Origin: Candidatus Leucobacter sulfamidivorax
Lineage (GTDB): Bacteria; Actinomycetota; Actinomycetes; Actinomycetales; Microbacteriaceae
Direction: 5' to 3'
Assembly (NCBI GenBank): GCA_016771945.1
Contig: QZLF01000001.1
Coordinates: 825,447 to 889,446 of the forward strand
Length of the DNA stretch: 64,000 nt
The number at the start of each line of letters is the position of its first letter. Position 1 is the first letter of the stretch. Both the position numbers and the translations under genes were made by a program. The notes beneath the pieces are model-generated. The model searched no databases. It was not told where the DNA came from and was given only the letters and a program-made list of their open reading frames with translations. Shown in pieces: positions 28,618 through 37,429 of this stretch.

Positions 28618-30105
28618 CTACAGCCTCCCGGACATCCCGTCGCGCAGACCGCCCAGGGCGAGCGGGTCTCCCGCGGGCGAGACCGGCCCGGTCACCGGGT
28701 CGGACCCGCCGAGCATCGCATCCCACAGCCGAGGGAACTCGGGCAGCGTCTTCGCGGTGCAGTCGATGTCGTCGACCACGACGCCCGGCACGCGCAGGCC
28801 GATGAGGGCGCCGGTCGTCGCCATGCGGTGGTCCTCGTAGGAGCGCCAGGATCCGCCGTGCAGCGTCGCGGGGCGGATCGCGATGCCGTCGGGCAGCTCC
28901 TCCGCCCGGCCGCCGAGGCCGTTGATCTCGGCGACGAGGGCCGCGATGCGGTCGGTCTCGTGCTGGCGGATATGACCGATGCCCGTGATCTCGCTCGCCT
29001 CGCCGTCGCCCTCGCCGGTGCCGTGGGCGGCCAGCGCCGCGAGGCCGACGAGGGTGGGGGCGAGCTCGCCCGCCTCGGGGATGCGCAGCTCCGCCCCGCG
29101 CAGCCGATGCTGCAGCTCGATCCTGAGCTCGGAGTCCGGCGCCGTCGTATGGGGATCGAAGTGCGCCGTGGCCCCGAACGCCGCAAGGAGCTCGGGCAGC
29201 AGCTTGCCCACCTGCGTGGTCTCGGCGGGCCAGTTCGGCACGGCGACGCTGCCGCCGGCGACGAGCGCCGCGGCGAGGAAGGGGGCGGCGTTCGAGAGAT
29301 CGGGCTCGACCTTGAGGTCGCGCGCGCGGATCGGCCCCGGCGCCACCCGCCACTCGCCGGGAGCGGGGGAGTCGGCGGTCACCCCGCGCGCCCGGAGCAC
29401 CTCGAGCGTCATCTCGATGTGCGGCACGCTCGGCAGCCGCTCGCCCGTGTGCACGACGTGCACGCCCTCGTCGAAGCGGGGCGCCGCGAGCAGCAGACCC
29501 GAGACGAACTGGCTCGAGAGCGAGGCGTCGAGCTCGACGCGACCGCCGCGCAGCGAGCCGGTGCCGTGCACGGTGAAGGGAAGCGCCCCGCGGCCCTCGT
29601 CGGCGATGTCCGCGCCGAGCGCTCGCAGCGCATCGAGTACGGGGCGCATCGGGCGCTTGCGGGCGTAGGGGTCGCCGTCGAAGGCGGTGGGCCCGAGCGC
29701 CAGCGCAGCGACCGCCGGCATGAAGCGCATCACCGTGCCGGCGAGCCCGCAGGCGATCGAGGTCGAACCCGTGAGCTCGGCCGCGGGCGTGATGCGCAGG
29801 TCGGCGCCGAAGGGGCCGGGCGACGGCAGCTCGTCGATCCGCACGCCGAGGGTGCGCAGCCCGTCGATCATGAGCGCCGAGTCGCGGGAGTGCAGGGGGG
29901 CGCGCAGCACCCCGGGCCCCTCGGCGAGCGCGGCGAGGATCAGCTCGCGATTCGTCAGCGACTTCGAACCCGGCAGGCTCACCCGCGCATCGAGCGGTGC
30001 CGTCGCGATCGGCGCGGCCCACGGTTCGGGTCCGGCGGATCCGCCCTCGTCCTGGCCGGCCGGATCCTCGTCGTCGCGGCCCGCGTTTATCTTCGCGATC
30101 AGCAT
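28618..30105 (-). CDS. aroA: 3-phosphoshikimate 1-carboxyvinyltransferase (EPSP synthase)
   Basis: Shikimate-pathway enzyme joining PEP and shikimate-3-phosphate. 495 residues, longer than the usual 430-450 because of an N-terminal stretch of about 35 residues rich in Asp, Gly and Pro. Seen: LPGSKSLTNRELILAAL (substrate-binding SKS-x-TNR), CGLAGTVMRFMPAVAAL, DASLSSQFVSGLLLAAP, EPDLSNAAPFLAAALVAGG, and the C-terminal YEDHRMATTGALIGLRVPGVVVDD. First gene of the aroA-rsgA operon; diverges from sigR. Confidence 0.95.
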   Translation of the reverse strand: MLIAKINAGRDDEDPAGQDEGGSAGPEPWAAPIATAPLDARVSLPGSKSLTNRELILAALAEGPGVLRAPLHSRDSALMIDGLRTLGVRIDELPSPGPFGADLRITPAAELTGSTSIACGLAGTVMRFMPAVAALALGPTAFDGDPYARKRPMRPVLDALRALGADIADEGRGALPFTVHGTGSLRGGRVELDASLSSQFVSGLLLAAPRFDEGVHVVHTGERLPSVPHIEMTLEVLRARGVTADSPAPGEWRVAPGPIRARDLKVEPDLSNAAPFLAAALVAGGSVAVPNWPAETTQVGKLLPELLAAFGATAHFDPHTTAPDSELRIELQHRLRGAELRIPEAGELAPTLVGLAALAAHGTGEGDGEASEITGIGHIRQHETDRIAALVAEINGLGGRAEELPDGIAIRPATLHGGSWRSYEDHRMATTGALIGLRVPGVVVDDIDCTAKTLPEFPRLWDAMLGGSDPVTGPVSPAGDPLALGGLRDGMSGRL

Positions 30106-30136
30106 GGGAGCACCGCCTCGGCAGGGGTATCGGCAG

Positions 30137-30164
30137 GGGAATGAATCGCGCCATCCATAGGTTG
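30137..30164 (+). promoter_or_regulatory. SigR-type promoter upstream of sigR
   Basis: GGGAAT (30137-30142), an 18-base spacer, then GTTG (30161-30164) matches the GGGAAT-N18-GTT consensus known for actinobacterial SigR/SigH promoters. It lies about 57 bases before the upstream sigR start and would give autoregulation. Confidence 0.6.
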
Positions 30165-30220
30165 AACAGTCTATCGGCCCCGCGCGGCGGGGCCTCGACG
30201 AGGCCGCAGAGGGAGGCGCG

Positions 30221-31012
30221 ATGGAGGCGACGGCGACGCTCGAGCGCGAGGGCGCCGCGGAGTTCGCGATCGCGGATCCGCCGCCGCTCGGCGGCCCGGG
30301 GTCGCTTCGCGGCTCGGACGGTCGCGCCCTAGACTGGGGAACCGTGAGCAGCAGCGAGACACCGGCCCCGGATTCCCGCGTCGCGGGGGTCTCGGCCGCC
30401 GAACGCGCGAAGCTCGAACGCCGCTTCTCCGCCGAGGCGCTGCCCTATCTCGATCAGCTGTACGGCGCCGCCATGAAGATGACGCGCAAGCCGCAGGACG
30501 CGCAGGATCTGGTGCAGGAGACCTTCATGAAGGCCTTCGCCTCGTTCGCGAGCTTCACCGAGGGCACGAATCTCAAGGCCTGGCTGTACCGGATCATGAC
30601 GAACTCGTACATCAACGGCTACCGCAAGCGGCAGCGCGAGCCGTACCTCGGGGTCGTCGAAGACCTCGAGGACTGGCAGCTCGGCGGGGCCGAGTCGACC
30701 ACGGCGATGTCGTCGCGGTCCGCCGAGGCGGAGGCGATCGACCGCACCCCCTCGGGCGTCGTGACCGATGCGCTGAACGCGCTGCCCGAGGACTTCCGCA
30801 TGGTGGTCTACCTCGCCGACGTCGAGGGCTTCAGCTACCAGGAGATCGCCGACATCATCGAGCGGCCGATCGGCACGGTCATGAGCCGTCTGCACCGAGG
30901 CCGTGCGCGCTTGCGCCAGGCCCTGGGGGAGTACGCCCGCGAGCAGGGCATGGTCGTCGCGGGCGCCGATGCGAAGGACACCGATGCGAAGAGCGAGGAG
31001 GACGCGCGATGA
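30221..31012 (+). CDS. sigR: ECF sigma factor SigR/SigH type (thiol-oxidative stress)
   Basis: RNA polymerase sigma factor with region 2 ([34 protein letters not shown]...[20 protein letters not shown]) and region 4 ([49 protein letters not shown]). Two starts are supported. ATG 30221 follows AGGGAGG and gives 263 residues; GTG 30344 ([11 protein letters not shown], 222 residues) lies 8 bases after a TAGACT box and may be leaderless. This resembles Streptomyces sigR, where a stress promoter yields a longer, unstable isoform. The anti-sigma gene overlaps by 4 bases. Confidence 0.92.
   Translation: MEATATLEREGAAEFAIADPPPLGGPGSLRGSDGRALDWGTVSSSETPAPDSRVAGVSAAERAKLERRFSAEALPYLDQLYGAAMKMTRKPQDAQDLVQETFMKAFASFASFTEGTNLKAWLYRIMTNSYINGYRKRQREPYLGVVEDLEDWQLGGAESTTAMSSRSAEAEAIDRTPSGVVTDALNALPEDFRMVVYLADVEGFSYQEIADIIERPIGTVMSRLHRGRARLRQALGEYAREQGMVVAGADAKDTDAKSEEDAR
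30330..30344 (+). promoter_or_regulatory. -10 box for the short SigR isoform
   Basis: TAGACT at 30330-30335 lies 8 bases before GTG 30344 and inside the longer reading frame. It would give a leaderless transcript for the 222-residue form. Confidence 0.4.
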
Positions 31013-31254
31013 GCGGGAGACAGCACGGCTGCGACTGCGAGCACGCTCGCGCGAACCTCGAGGAGCTCATCCGCGGCGAGCTGTGCGAGACCGACGGCGC
31101 GCCGATCCGCGAGCACCTCGAGACGTGCGGCGACTGCCGCGACGAGCAGCAGGTCTTCGAGAAGCTGACGGTCGCCGTGCGGCGTGCGTGCGAGGGGCCG
31201 GCGCCGGCCTCGCTGCGCGAGGCGATCCTGTCGTCGTTCCGCGAGCTCGACTGA
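31009..31254 (+). CDS. rsrA: Zinc-containing anti-sigma factor RsrA type
   Basis: Redox-sensitive anti-sigma factor of the ZAS family, 81 residues. The defining motif H-x3-C-x2-C is H36-LET-C40-GD-C43, with extra cysteines C8, C10 and C26. In this family disulfide stress oxidises the zinc-site cysteines and releases the sigma factor. It overlaps sigR by 4 bases (ATGA), indicating stoichiometric co-translation. Length and spacing are normal for RsrA/RshA. Confidence 0.92.
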   Translation: MSGRQHGCDCEHARANLEELIRGELCETDGAPIREHLETCGDCRDEQQVFEKLTVAVRRACEGPAPASLREAILSSFRELD

Positions 31255-31348
31255 GGTTCCTCGAGTTCGACCGAGCTTCCTCGACTGTGCCTGTCGACCG
31301 CGCCTATCGAGTGCCCACGTGGGTCGGGGCCGGCGGAGCCGGGTCGAC

Positions 31349-32272
31349 TCAGCGGGCCTCGCGCAGTGCCGCCGCGAGCTCGAGCGGCGCGGCCTCGTGC
31401 AAGTTGTGCGGGCCCTCGATGGTCACGACCGTCGAGCCCGGCAGCCGATCCGCCCACTCCTCGCGGAGCGCCTCGCCGACGAGCCCCTCGCTCGCCGCGA
31501 TGAGCGTCAGCGGAACGCCGGCCGCGGCGATCGCCTCGAGCGCGCCCCAGAGCGGCGCCAGCGGCGCCGGATCGTCGCTCGCCGCGATCGGCAGACCCTC
31601 GAGGTGGGCGAGGTGGTGCGTCCACTCCCAGCGCCCGTCGGGGCGGCGGCGGGTGTTGAGCGCGACCCCGCGGGTGAGCGCGGCGCGGTCGCTGCCGATG
31701 CCGAAGGCGATCGCGCGATCCACGATCTCCTCGTGCGTGGCGTAGTCGCGCTGGCCGGTGATGAACTCGGAGATCGAGCCGGCGTCGCGACTCGGCACGA
31801 CGCCCGGGGTGATGTCGATGACGACGAGGCGGCGGATCGCCTCGGGCCGGGCCGCCGCGACGAGCATCGCGGTGAGGCCGCCGAGGGAGTGCCCCACGAG
31901 GGTGACCGGCTCGGGCGCGAGGACTCCGAGCGCGATGGCGACGTCCGCGGCCAGCAGATCGGGGCTGTAGTTCGCGTCCTCGCGCCAGTCGCTGCGGCCG
32001 TGCCCCGGCAGGTCGAGGGCGAGGGCGGGGACGTCGAGCGCGAGCACCGTCGGGTCGTAGCCGTGGGCGTTCAGCCCGGCGCCGTGCAGGAAGACGTACT
32101 CCGGGGGAGTGCCCGGCTGCCAGCTGAGGCCGGCGATCCTGCGCCCCTCGGTGGCCTCCACGACCACGCGCTCGACCTCGGGCAGCGGCGCGGATCGGCC
32201 GACGCGCTCCGCGTCGCCGGCCAGGAAGCGGAACTCGTCATCTGCGTCGACAGGGATTGCGGCATCGCTCAT
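31349..32272 (-). CDS. Alpha/beta hydrolase
   Basis: Alpha/beta-hydrolase fold enzyme of 307 residues. Seen: the oxyanion segment EYVFLHGAGLNAHGYD, DLPGHGRSDW, the nucleophile elbow LVGHSLGGLTAM (Ser in G-H-S-L-G), a cap region (GSISEFITGQRDYATHEEIVDRAIAFG) and the catalytic His near IEGPHNLHEAAP. Start ATG 32272 gives MSDAAIPVDADDEF. Substrate unknown; esterase, C-C hydrolase or lactonase all fit. It is not obviously linked to the neighbouring genes. Confidence 0.88.
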   Translation of the reverse strand: MSDAAIPVDADDEFRFLAGDAERVGRSAPLPEVERVVVEATEGRRIAGLSWQPGTPPEYVFLHGAGLNAHGYDPTVLALDVPALALDLPGHGRSDWREDANYSPDLLAADVAIALGVLAPEPVTLVGHSLGGLTAMLVAAARPEAIRRLVVIDITPGVVPSRDAGSISEFITGQRDYATHEEIVDRAIAFGIGSDRAALTRGVALNTRRRPDGRWEWTHHLAHLEGLPIAASDDPAPLAPLWGALEAIAAAGVPLTLIAASEGLVGEALREEWADRLPGSTVVTIEGPHNLHEAAPLELAAALREAR

Positions 32273-32334
32273 GTCGACGAGCCTATCCGGCTCGCCATGG
32301 CGAGACGAAGAGGCGGAGCGCATTTCCCGCCGGC

Positions 32335-32715
32335 CTAGAGGTAGCCGCCGTCCTTCAGCCCGGCCTCGATCTCGAAGCGGTTCTTCCGCGGGTCGCGACC
32401 CGCGAGCTGGTAGAGGATCGGCAGCGCCATGCCGTAGCGGCGCCACTGCGCCTGGTGCACTCGCTCGTGCCGCAGTACGGCTTCCCCGTCGTTGTCGGAG
32501 GTGAGATAGCAGGCGCCGACGCAGCTGCCGCCGCGGCCGAAGGTCCACTTCGGCATGCCCGTGAAGACCCAGAGCCCGTCGATGCGCCGCACCCGGCCGG
32601 TGCTCCAGATGAAGCCCCAGACCATGCCGAAGGCGGTCGCGTACAGATACCCGAGTCGGGCGAAGGGCCAGGGACGGGGCTCGTCCCCCTGCGCATTCGC
32701 GGATGCGCCGCTCAC
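32335..32715 (-). CDS. Small protein with HExxH motif
   Basis: 126 residues, unrecognised. One hydrophobic stretch (LGYLYATAFGMVWGFIWSTG) is followed by a domain with GRGGSCVGACYLTSDNDGEAVLRHERVHQAQWRRYGMALPILYQLAG. HERVH is an HExxH sequence, the zinc site of many metallopeptidases, and the surrounding R-H-E-x-V-H-Q-x-Q-W pattern looks like a membrane-associated metallopeptidase core. The GTG start overlaps the stop of the upstream gene (GTGA), so it is coupled to the DUF3097-like gene. Enzyme activity is unproven. Confidence 0.7.
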   Translation of the reverse strand: MSGASANAQGDEPRPWPFARLGYLYATAFGMVWGFIWSTGRVRRIDGLWVFTGMPKWTFGRGGSCVGACYLTSDNDGEAVLRHERVHQAQWRRYGMALPILYQLAGRDPRKNRFEIEAGLKDGGYL

Positions 32716-33551
32716 TGCGCGCCCGCCGTCACGAAGTCGATGAGCTCCTCCATGCGCCCGAGCAGGGCCGGCTCGAGGTCGCGGTACGAGCGCACGCGAC
32801 CGCGGATCCGCGACCAGGCCTCGGCGATGTCGGCCGGCTCCTCGGCGGGCCAGCCGAGCGCCCGGCAGATGCCGGTCTTCCACTCGATGTCGCGCGGGAT
32901 CTCGGGCCACGCCTCGAGCCCCAGCCGCTCGGGTTTCACCGCCGCCCAGACGTCGACGAAGGGGTGGCCGAGCACGAGCACGTGCGCCCCGTGCGGGCCG
33001 CGGGCGATGGCCTCCGCGATCCGCGTCTCCTTGCTGCCGGCCACGAGGTGGTCGAGCAGCACGCCCGCGCGCCGCCCCGGCCCCGGACCGAACTCGGCGA
33101 GCATCCGCTCGAGATTGTCGGCGCCGTCGAGCAGTTCGACGACGACGCCCTCGACGCGCAGGTCGTCGCCCCACACCTGCTCGACGAGCTCGGCGTCGTG
33201 CCTGCCCTCGACGAAGATGCGGCTCGGCATGGCGACGCGGGCGCGCTGCTGCTGCACGGCGAGCGAGCCCGATGCCTTCACCCGCCGCTGCGGGGCGCGC
33301 TGCGGCATGACGAGCGTCACCGGCCTGCCGTCGATGAGGAAGCCGTCGGAGAGGGGGAAGGCGCGCACCTTGCCGCGGCCGTCCTCGAGCTGCACGAGCC
33401 CCTCGCGGGCGCCGACCACGGCGCCGCACCACTCGGTCTCGGTGTGCTCGACCACGAGCCCGCGCGCGAGCGTCACCTGCTGTCGCGGGGCGGGCCCGCG
33501 GCGGGGCTTCATCGCCGCGATGGGATCGCCCGAGTATCTGTCGTCGTACAC
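32712..33551 (-). CDS. DUF3097-like protein with TOPRIM-like segment
   Basis: 279 residues, resembling the actinobacterial DUF3097 family as I remember it. The start is GTG 33551 (MYDDRYSGDPIAAMKPRRG), 7 bases after a TAGCGT -10 box and so probably leaderless; GTG 33560 would add three residues. The middle contains RIFVEGRHDAELVEQVWGDDLR and GVLLDHLVAGSKETR, which looks like the Glu and Asp motifs of a TOPRIM fold (nuclease or primase type). The N-terminal third forms a beta-rich domain (LVVEHTETEWCGAVVGA). No function is known. It is coupled to the HExxH gene. Confidence 0.75.
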   Translation of the reverse strand: MYDDRYSGDPIAAMKPRRGPAPRQQVTLARGLVVEHTETEWCGAVVGAREGLVQLEDGRGKVRAFPLSDGFLIDGRPVTLVMPQRAPQRRVKASGSLAVQQQRARVAMPSRIFVEGRHDAELVEQVWGDDLRVEGVVVELLDGADNLERMLAEFGPGPGRRAGVLLDHLVAGSKETRIAEAIARGPHGAHVLVLGHPFVDVWAAVKPERLGLEAWPEIPRDIEWKTGICRALGWPAEEPADIAEAWSRIRGRVRSYRDLEPALLGRMEELIDFVTAGAQ

Positions 33552-33627
33552 CTCTCCCACGCTACGCCCTCGCGCTCGGAGCGCGCCGAGGACAGGCCGG
33601 GGAGCCCGGGAGGTATAGGGTTTGCTG

Positions 33628-35001
33628 GTGAGCGACGCAGGGGAACCCCCGGGGACCGGGGCGGCGCGGGATCCGGAGGATCCGGAGGATCCGGCGCGGG
33701 CACCTCGGCGCGGCCTGCGCGGACTGCTGGCCGACACGACCCCGCTGCGCGAGAGCCCGGCCTTCGCGCGGCTCTGGATCGGCACCTCCGTCTCCTTCAT
33801 CGGCACGCAGCTGACCATCGTGGCCGTGGGCCTGCACATCTACGCGCTCACGGAGTCGACGCTCGCGGTGTCGCTCGTCGCGCTGTGGGCGCTGGGGCCC
33901 ATGATCCTCTCCGGCTTCATCGGCGGCACGCTCTCCGACCGCTTCGACCGCAGGCTCGTCTCGCTCGTGACCGCCGTCATCGCCTGGTGCTCAATCGGCA
34001 CCATGACGATCATCGCGTTCCTCGGCGTCGAGGCGACCTGGCCCTACTACCTGCTCGCCGCGCTGAACGCCGCCGCCTCGACGATCATGGGGGCCGCGCG
34101 CGGCGCGATCCTGCCGCGACTGCTGCCCACTCAGCTGCTGCCGGCGGCCTCGGCCCTGAACGGCATCACCATGGGCCTCGCGGTGACGGTCGGCCCGGCC
34201 GTCGCGGGCGTGCTCGTCGCCGCGGTCGGCTTCGCCTGGACCTACCTCGTCGACGTCGTGCTCTTCACCTCGGCCTTCATCGGCATCCTGGGCCTGCCCA
34301 GCATCCGGCCCGAGGGCGGTCGCGCCGCGCCCGGACTGAAGTCGGTCGTCGAGAGCATGCGCTTCCTGAAGAACGCGCCGAACGTGCGCGCGACCTTCGT
34401 CATCGACCTCATCGCGATGGGGCTCGGCACCCCGCGCGTCGTGTTCCCGGCGGTCGGCGTGCTGGTGCTCGGCGGCGGAGCGGTCACCGTGGGCCTGCTC
34501 ACGGCCGCGTTCGCGGTGGGCGCGCTGCTCAGCAGCCTGCTCTCCGGGCCGCTCGGCCGGGTGCGGCTGCAGGGGCGCTGGGTCACCGGCGCGGTCGCCT
34601 GCTACGGCGGGTTCATCGCGCTGTTCGGCGTGGTCCTGCTCGTCACGGGGCTGCTCGGCGGCGCGGGCCCCGACGGGGCGGTGATCGTTCCGGCGCTGCT
34701 GCTCGCCTGCGCGGCGCTCGCGGGGGCGGGGGCCTCGGACAACGTCAGCGCGATCTTCCGCAGCACGATCATGCAGGCGGCCGCACCGGACGAGGTGCGC
34801 GGCCGGATGCAGGGACTCTTCTACGTCGTCGTCGCCGGCGGTCCGCGCGTGGGCGACATGATCGCCGGGGGCATCGCCACGCTGATCGCGCTCTGGGCGC
34901 CGGCGCTCGTCGGCGGCATCGCGATCCTCGCGATCATGCTGCTGCTCTTCCGCGTGTACCGTGGGTTCCAGCGCTACGACGGGGCGCATCCGACGCCCTG
35001 A
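33628..35001 (+). CDS. MFS transporter (enterobactin-exporter-like)
   Basis: Major facilitator carrier, 457 residues with about 12 helices, of the group that includes EntS-like exporters. Seen: SPAFARLWIGTSVSFIGTQLTIVAVGLHIYAL at helix 1, the loop 2-3 motif GGTLSDRFDRRLV, GAARGAILPRLLPTQLLPAASALN and the C-terminal EVRGRMQGLFYVVVAGGPRVGD. GTG 33628 is preceded by a TATAGG box and may be leaderless. The 40-residue N-terminal tail is Glu/Asp/Pro-rich (DPEDPEDP). The exported compound is unknown. Confidence 0.88.
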   Translation: MSDAGEPPGTGAARDPEDPEDPARAPRRGLRGLLADTTPLRESPAFARLWIGTSVSFIGTQLTIVAVGLHIYALTESTLAVSLVALWALGPMILSGFIGGTLSDRFDRRLVSLVTAVIAWCSIGTMTIIAFLGVEATWPYYLLAALNAAASTIMGAARGAILPRLLPTQLLPAASALNGITMGLAVTVGPAVAGVLVAAVGFAWTYLVDVVLFTSAFIGILGLPSIRPEGGRAAPGLKSVVESMRFLKNAPNVRATFVIDLIAMGLGTPRVVFPAVGVLVLGGGAVTVGLLTAAFAVGALLSSLLSGPLGRVRLQGRWVTGAVACYGGFIALFGVVLLVTGLLGGAGPDGAVIVPALLLACAALAGAGASDNVSAIFRSTIMQAAAPDEVRGRMQGLFYVVVAGGPRVGDMIAGGIATLIALWAPALVGGIAILAIMLLLFRVYRGFQRYDGAHPTP

Positions 35002-35056
35002 CGCTCCGCGCGCCGACACTGCGGCACCCTGCCGCGAACGAAGGGATCCTCCGCCA

Positions 35057-36217
35057 GTGACCGAGCCCGCCGGTACCGCCGCACCTGCCTCTGCATCCGC
35101 CCCCGCCGCGTCGCCGGCCGCGTCGCCGGCCGCCGCTGCGAGCGCCGAGCCGCCGCTGCTCGTGCGCCGCGAGGGCGCGATCACGCGGATCACGATGAAC
35201 CGTCCGCGCGCCATCAACGCCTTCAACCGGGAGATGGCCGACGCCATGTGCGCGGCGCTCGCCGAGGCGGCCCGGGATGGCAGCACGGCCGTGCTGCTCG
35301 ACGGAGCCGGCGAGCGCGGCTTCTGCGGCGGCGGCGACGTGAAGCTGCTGTCGAGCGATCCCGTCGTCGGCCTGGAGTTCCTGCGTCGCGAGTACGAGGC
35401 CGACTACGCCGTGGGTTCGTCGCCCGTGCCCGTGGTCGGCATCATGCACGGCATCACCATGGGCGGCGGCATCGGCCTGACGGGGCACGCCGCGCTGCGC
35501 GTCGTCACCGAGACGAGCGTGCTCGCGATGCCCGAGGTGCGGATCGGCATCGCCCCCGACGTGGGCGGCCATCTGCTGCTGGCGCGCGCGCCGGGGCGGC
35601 TCGGCGAACTGCTCGCCATCACGGCCGGCAGCATGACGGCGGGCGACGCGATCGCGCTCGGCTTCGCCGATCGCCTCGTGCCGTCCGAGCGGATCGCCGC
35701 GCTCGCCGATCGCCTCGCCTCGGGCGAGAGCCCTGCCCGGGTCGTCGAGGGACTGGCCTCGACACCGCCCGCCGCGCCGCTCGCCGCCGCGCGCGAGTGG
35801 TTCGACCCGATCGCCGAGGCGGCGCTCGGCGACGCCGGATCGGTGATGGCGGATCCCGCGGCGGCAGCGGTGCGGCTGCTCGCGGAGCTCGAGGCCTCGG
35901 ACCGCGCCGAGGCCCGCGCCGCCGCCGAGACGGCGCGGGGCATGAACCCCGTCTCGATCGCGGTGACGCTCGCGCAGCTCGCCCGCACCCGCGCGCTGGG
36001 CCTCGACCTCGCCGCGGTGCTGGGGGACGACCTGCGGGTGCTCGGCCGCATGATCGGGCATCCCAACTTCGTCGAGGGCGTGCGCGCGCAGCTCGTCGAC
36101 AAGGACAGCTCGCCGCGCTGGACGCCCGCGCGGGTCGAGGACGTCGACGCCGCCGAGGTCGCCGCGATCCTCGATCCTCGCGATCTCCCGGGGGAGCGGC
36201 CTCTCGTGCTGGGCTGA
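35057..36217 (+). CDS. 3-hydroxyisobutyryl-CoA hydrolase / enoyl-CoA hydratase family
   Basis: Crotonase-fold enzyme, 386 residues, the length of the HIBCH group rather than the 260-residue hydratases. Seen: RITMNRPRAINAFNREMADAM, GAGERGFCGGGDVKLL (oxyanion segment), HGITMGGGIGLTGHAALRVVTETSVLAMPEVRIGIAPDVGG, and the C-terminal region DDLRVLGRMIGHPNFVEGVRAQLVDKD that distinguishes HIBCH. In valine degradation this enzyme releases 3-hydroxyisobutyrate from its CoA ester. The start is GTG 35057 with an Ala/Pro/Ser-rich leader of about 35 residues. No other valine-pathway gene is adjacent. Confidence 0.85.
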   Translation: MTEPAGTAAPASASAPAASPAASPAAAASAEPPLLVRREGAITRITMNRPRAINAFNREMADAMCAALAEAARDGSTAVLLDGAGERGFCGGGDVKLLSSDPVVGLEFLRREYEADYAVGSSPVPVVGIMHGITMGGGIGLTGHAALRVVTETSVLAMPEVRIGIAPDVGGHLLLARAPGRLGELLAITAGSMTAGDAIALGFADRLVPSERIAALADRLASGESPARVVEGLASTPPAAPLAAAREWFDPIAEAALGDAGSVMADPAAAAVRLLAELEASDRAEARAAAETARGMNPVSIAVTLAQLARTRALGLDLAAVLGDDLRVLGRMIGHPNFVEGVRAQLVDKDSSPRWTPARVEDVDAAEVAAILDPRDLPGERPLVLG

Positions 36218-36252
36218 GCGGCGGCTCCTGCGGGAGCCCCGGCCTGCGGGCC

Positions 36253-36612
36253 CTAGCCCTCCGGGTCGTCGATGCAGAACTCGTTGCCGTCGGGATCGGC
36301 GAAGGTGTCCCAGAGGAAGCCCTCCTCGCCGCGTCGGCCGAGGTGCGTCGCCCCTGCGGCGATCCACTCCGCGACGAGACGCTCGCGGTCGTCCCCGGGT
36401 TCGCGGCTGAGATCGAGGTGCAGGCGGTTCTTGCCGGGAGTCGGATCGTCGATCTTCTGGAAGCCGAGCGCCGTCTCCGACCCGGGCAGGCTCACCACGC
36501 AGAACCAGCCGTCCATATCGGTCGTGATCTCGCCGCCGAGTCGTTCGGCCCACCAGGCGGCCAGCTTGCGCGCATCGCGCGTGTCGATCGTCACCATTCC
36601 GATGCGGATCAT
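36253..36612 (-). CDS. VOC-family protein (glyoxalase/bleomycin resistance fold)
   Basis: 119 residues with one pair of beta-alpha-beta-beta-beta modules: MIRIGMVTIDTRDARKLAAWWAERLGGE and NRLHLDLSREPGDDRERLVAEWIAAGATHL...WDTFADPDGNEFCIDDPEG. The pattern is the common actinobacterial VOC protein with a conserved LHLDL and DPDGNEF. Enzymatic role unknown. Start ATG 36612. Confidence 0.85.
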   Translation of the reverse strand: MIRIGMVTIDTRDARKLAAWWAERLGGEITTDMDGWFCVVSLPGSETALGFQKIDDPTPGKNRLHLDLSREPGDDRERLVAEWIAAGATHLGRRGEEGFLWDTFADPDGNEFCIDDPEG

Positions 36613-36751
36613 CGTCGCTCCATTCCTCGTGCGCCGGGCTTCCCACGCTACCCGGCGAGGACCCGGCCGCCAAGAGGCGATGGGCGCGGGAGCGACCGGG
36701 GCGACGGGTGCGGTGCCGGCCTGGCGCGGGGTGCGTGCCGACCGGGGCGCG

Positions 36752-37429
36752 TCAGCGCGCCTGCGCGAGCAGGGCGCGGTGGAAGGCCGGGTCGTCCGAG
36801 AGCTCGGGGTGGAACGAGATGCCCGTGACCCGGCCGAGCGGGGCCGCGGATCCGGGATCGACCGCGGCATCCGGGTCGATCGAGGTCGCCCCCAGCACGT
36901 GGCCCTCGTGCGTGACGACCGTGCGCGCCCCGGGACCCAGCGCGGAGATCTCGGGGGCGCGGATCAGGGCGCCGCGCACCGCGCCGCCCTCGCCGAGCCC
37001 CTCGACCCCTGCGGCGTCGGCGGCGAACTGCGCCTCGGCCGAGACGAGCTGGGCGCCGAAGGCGTTGCGCCGCACGGCGACGTCGAGCAGCTCCAGCGAG
37101 CCCTGACCGGGAGCGGGGTCGAGCACCTCGCGCGCCAGCAGGATGAGGCCGGCGCAGGTGCCGAGCACGGGGAGCCCGTCCGCGATCGCGCTCCGCAGCG
37201 GCTCGAAGAGGTCGAGCAGGCGCAGCAGCCGGTCCTGGGTGCTCGACTCGCCGCCGGGCAGCACGAGCGCGTCGAGGCGCGGTCCGTCGGGGCCGACGAG
37301 ATTCTCCTCGCGCCGCACGAGCACGACCCGCGCGCCGAGCCCCTCGAGCACGCGGGCGTGCTCGGCGACCCCGCCCTGCAGGGCGAGCACGCCCGCGGTC
37401 GGCGCGGATCCCGAAGCGACCGCGGTCAC
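36752..37429 (-). CDS. pdxT: Pyridoxal 5'-phosphate synthase glutaminase subunit PdxT
   Basis: Class I glutamine amidotransferase that supplies ammonia to PdxS. 225 residues. Seen: [36 protein letters not shown], the nucleophile in [10 protein letters not shown] and the catalytic His/Glu pair in [11 protein letters not shown]. The GTG start overlaps the pdxS stop (GTGA), matching the obligate PdxS-PdxT complex. The substitution of the usual Met in GGEST-T by S-S-T-Q is a minor variation. Confidence 0.95.
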   Translation of the reverse strand: MTAVASGSAPTAGVLALQGGVAEHARVLEGLGARVVLVRREENLVGPDGPRLDALVLPGGESSTQDRLLRLLDLFEPLRSAIADGLPVLGTCAGLILLAREVLDPAPGQGSLELLDVAVRRNAFGAQLVSAEAQFAADAAGVEGLGEGGAVRGALIRAPEISALGPGARTVVTHEGHVLGATSIDPDAAVDPGSAAPLGRVTGISFHPELSDDPAFHRALLAQAR

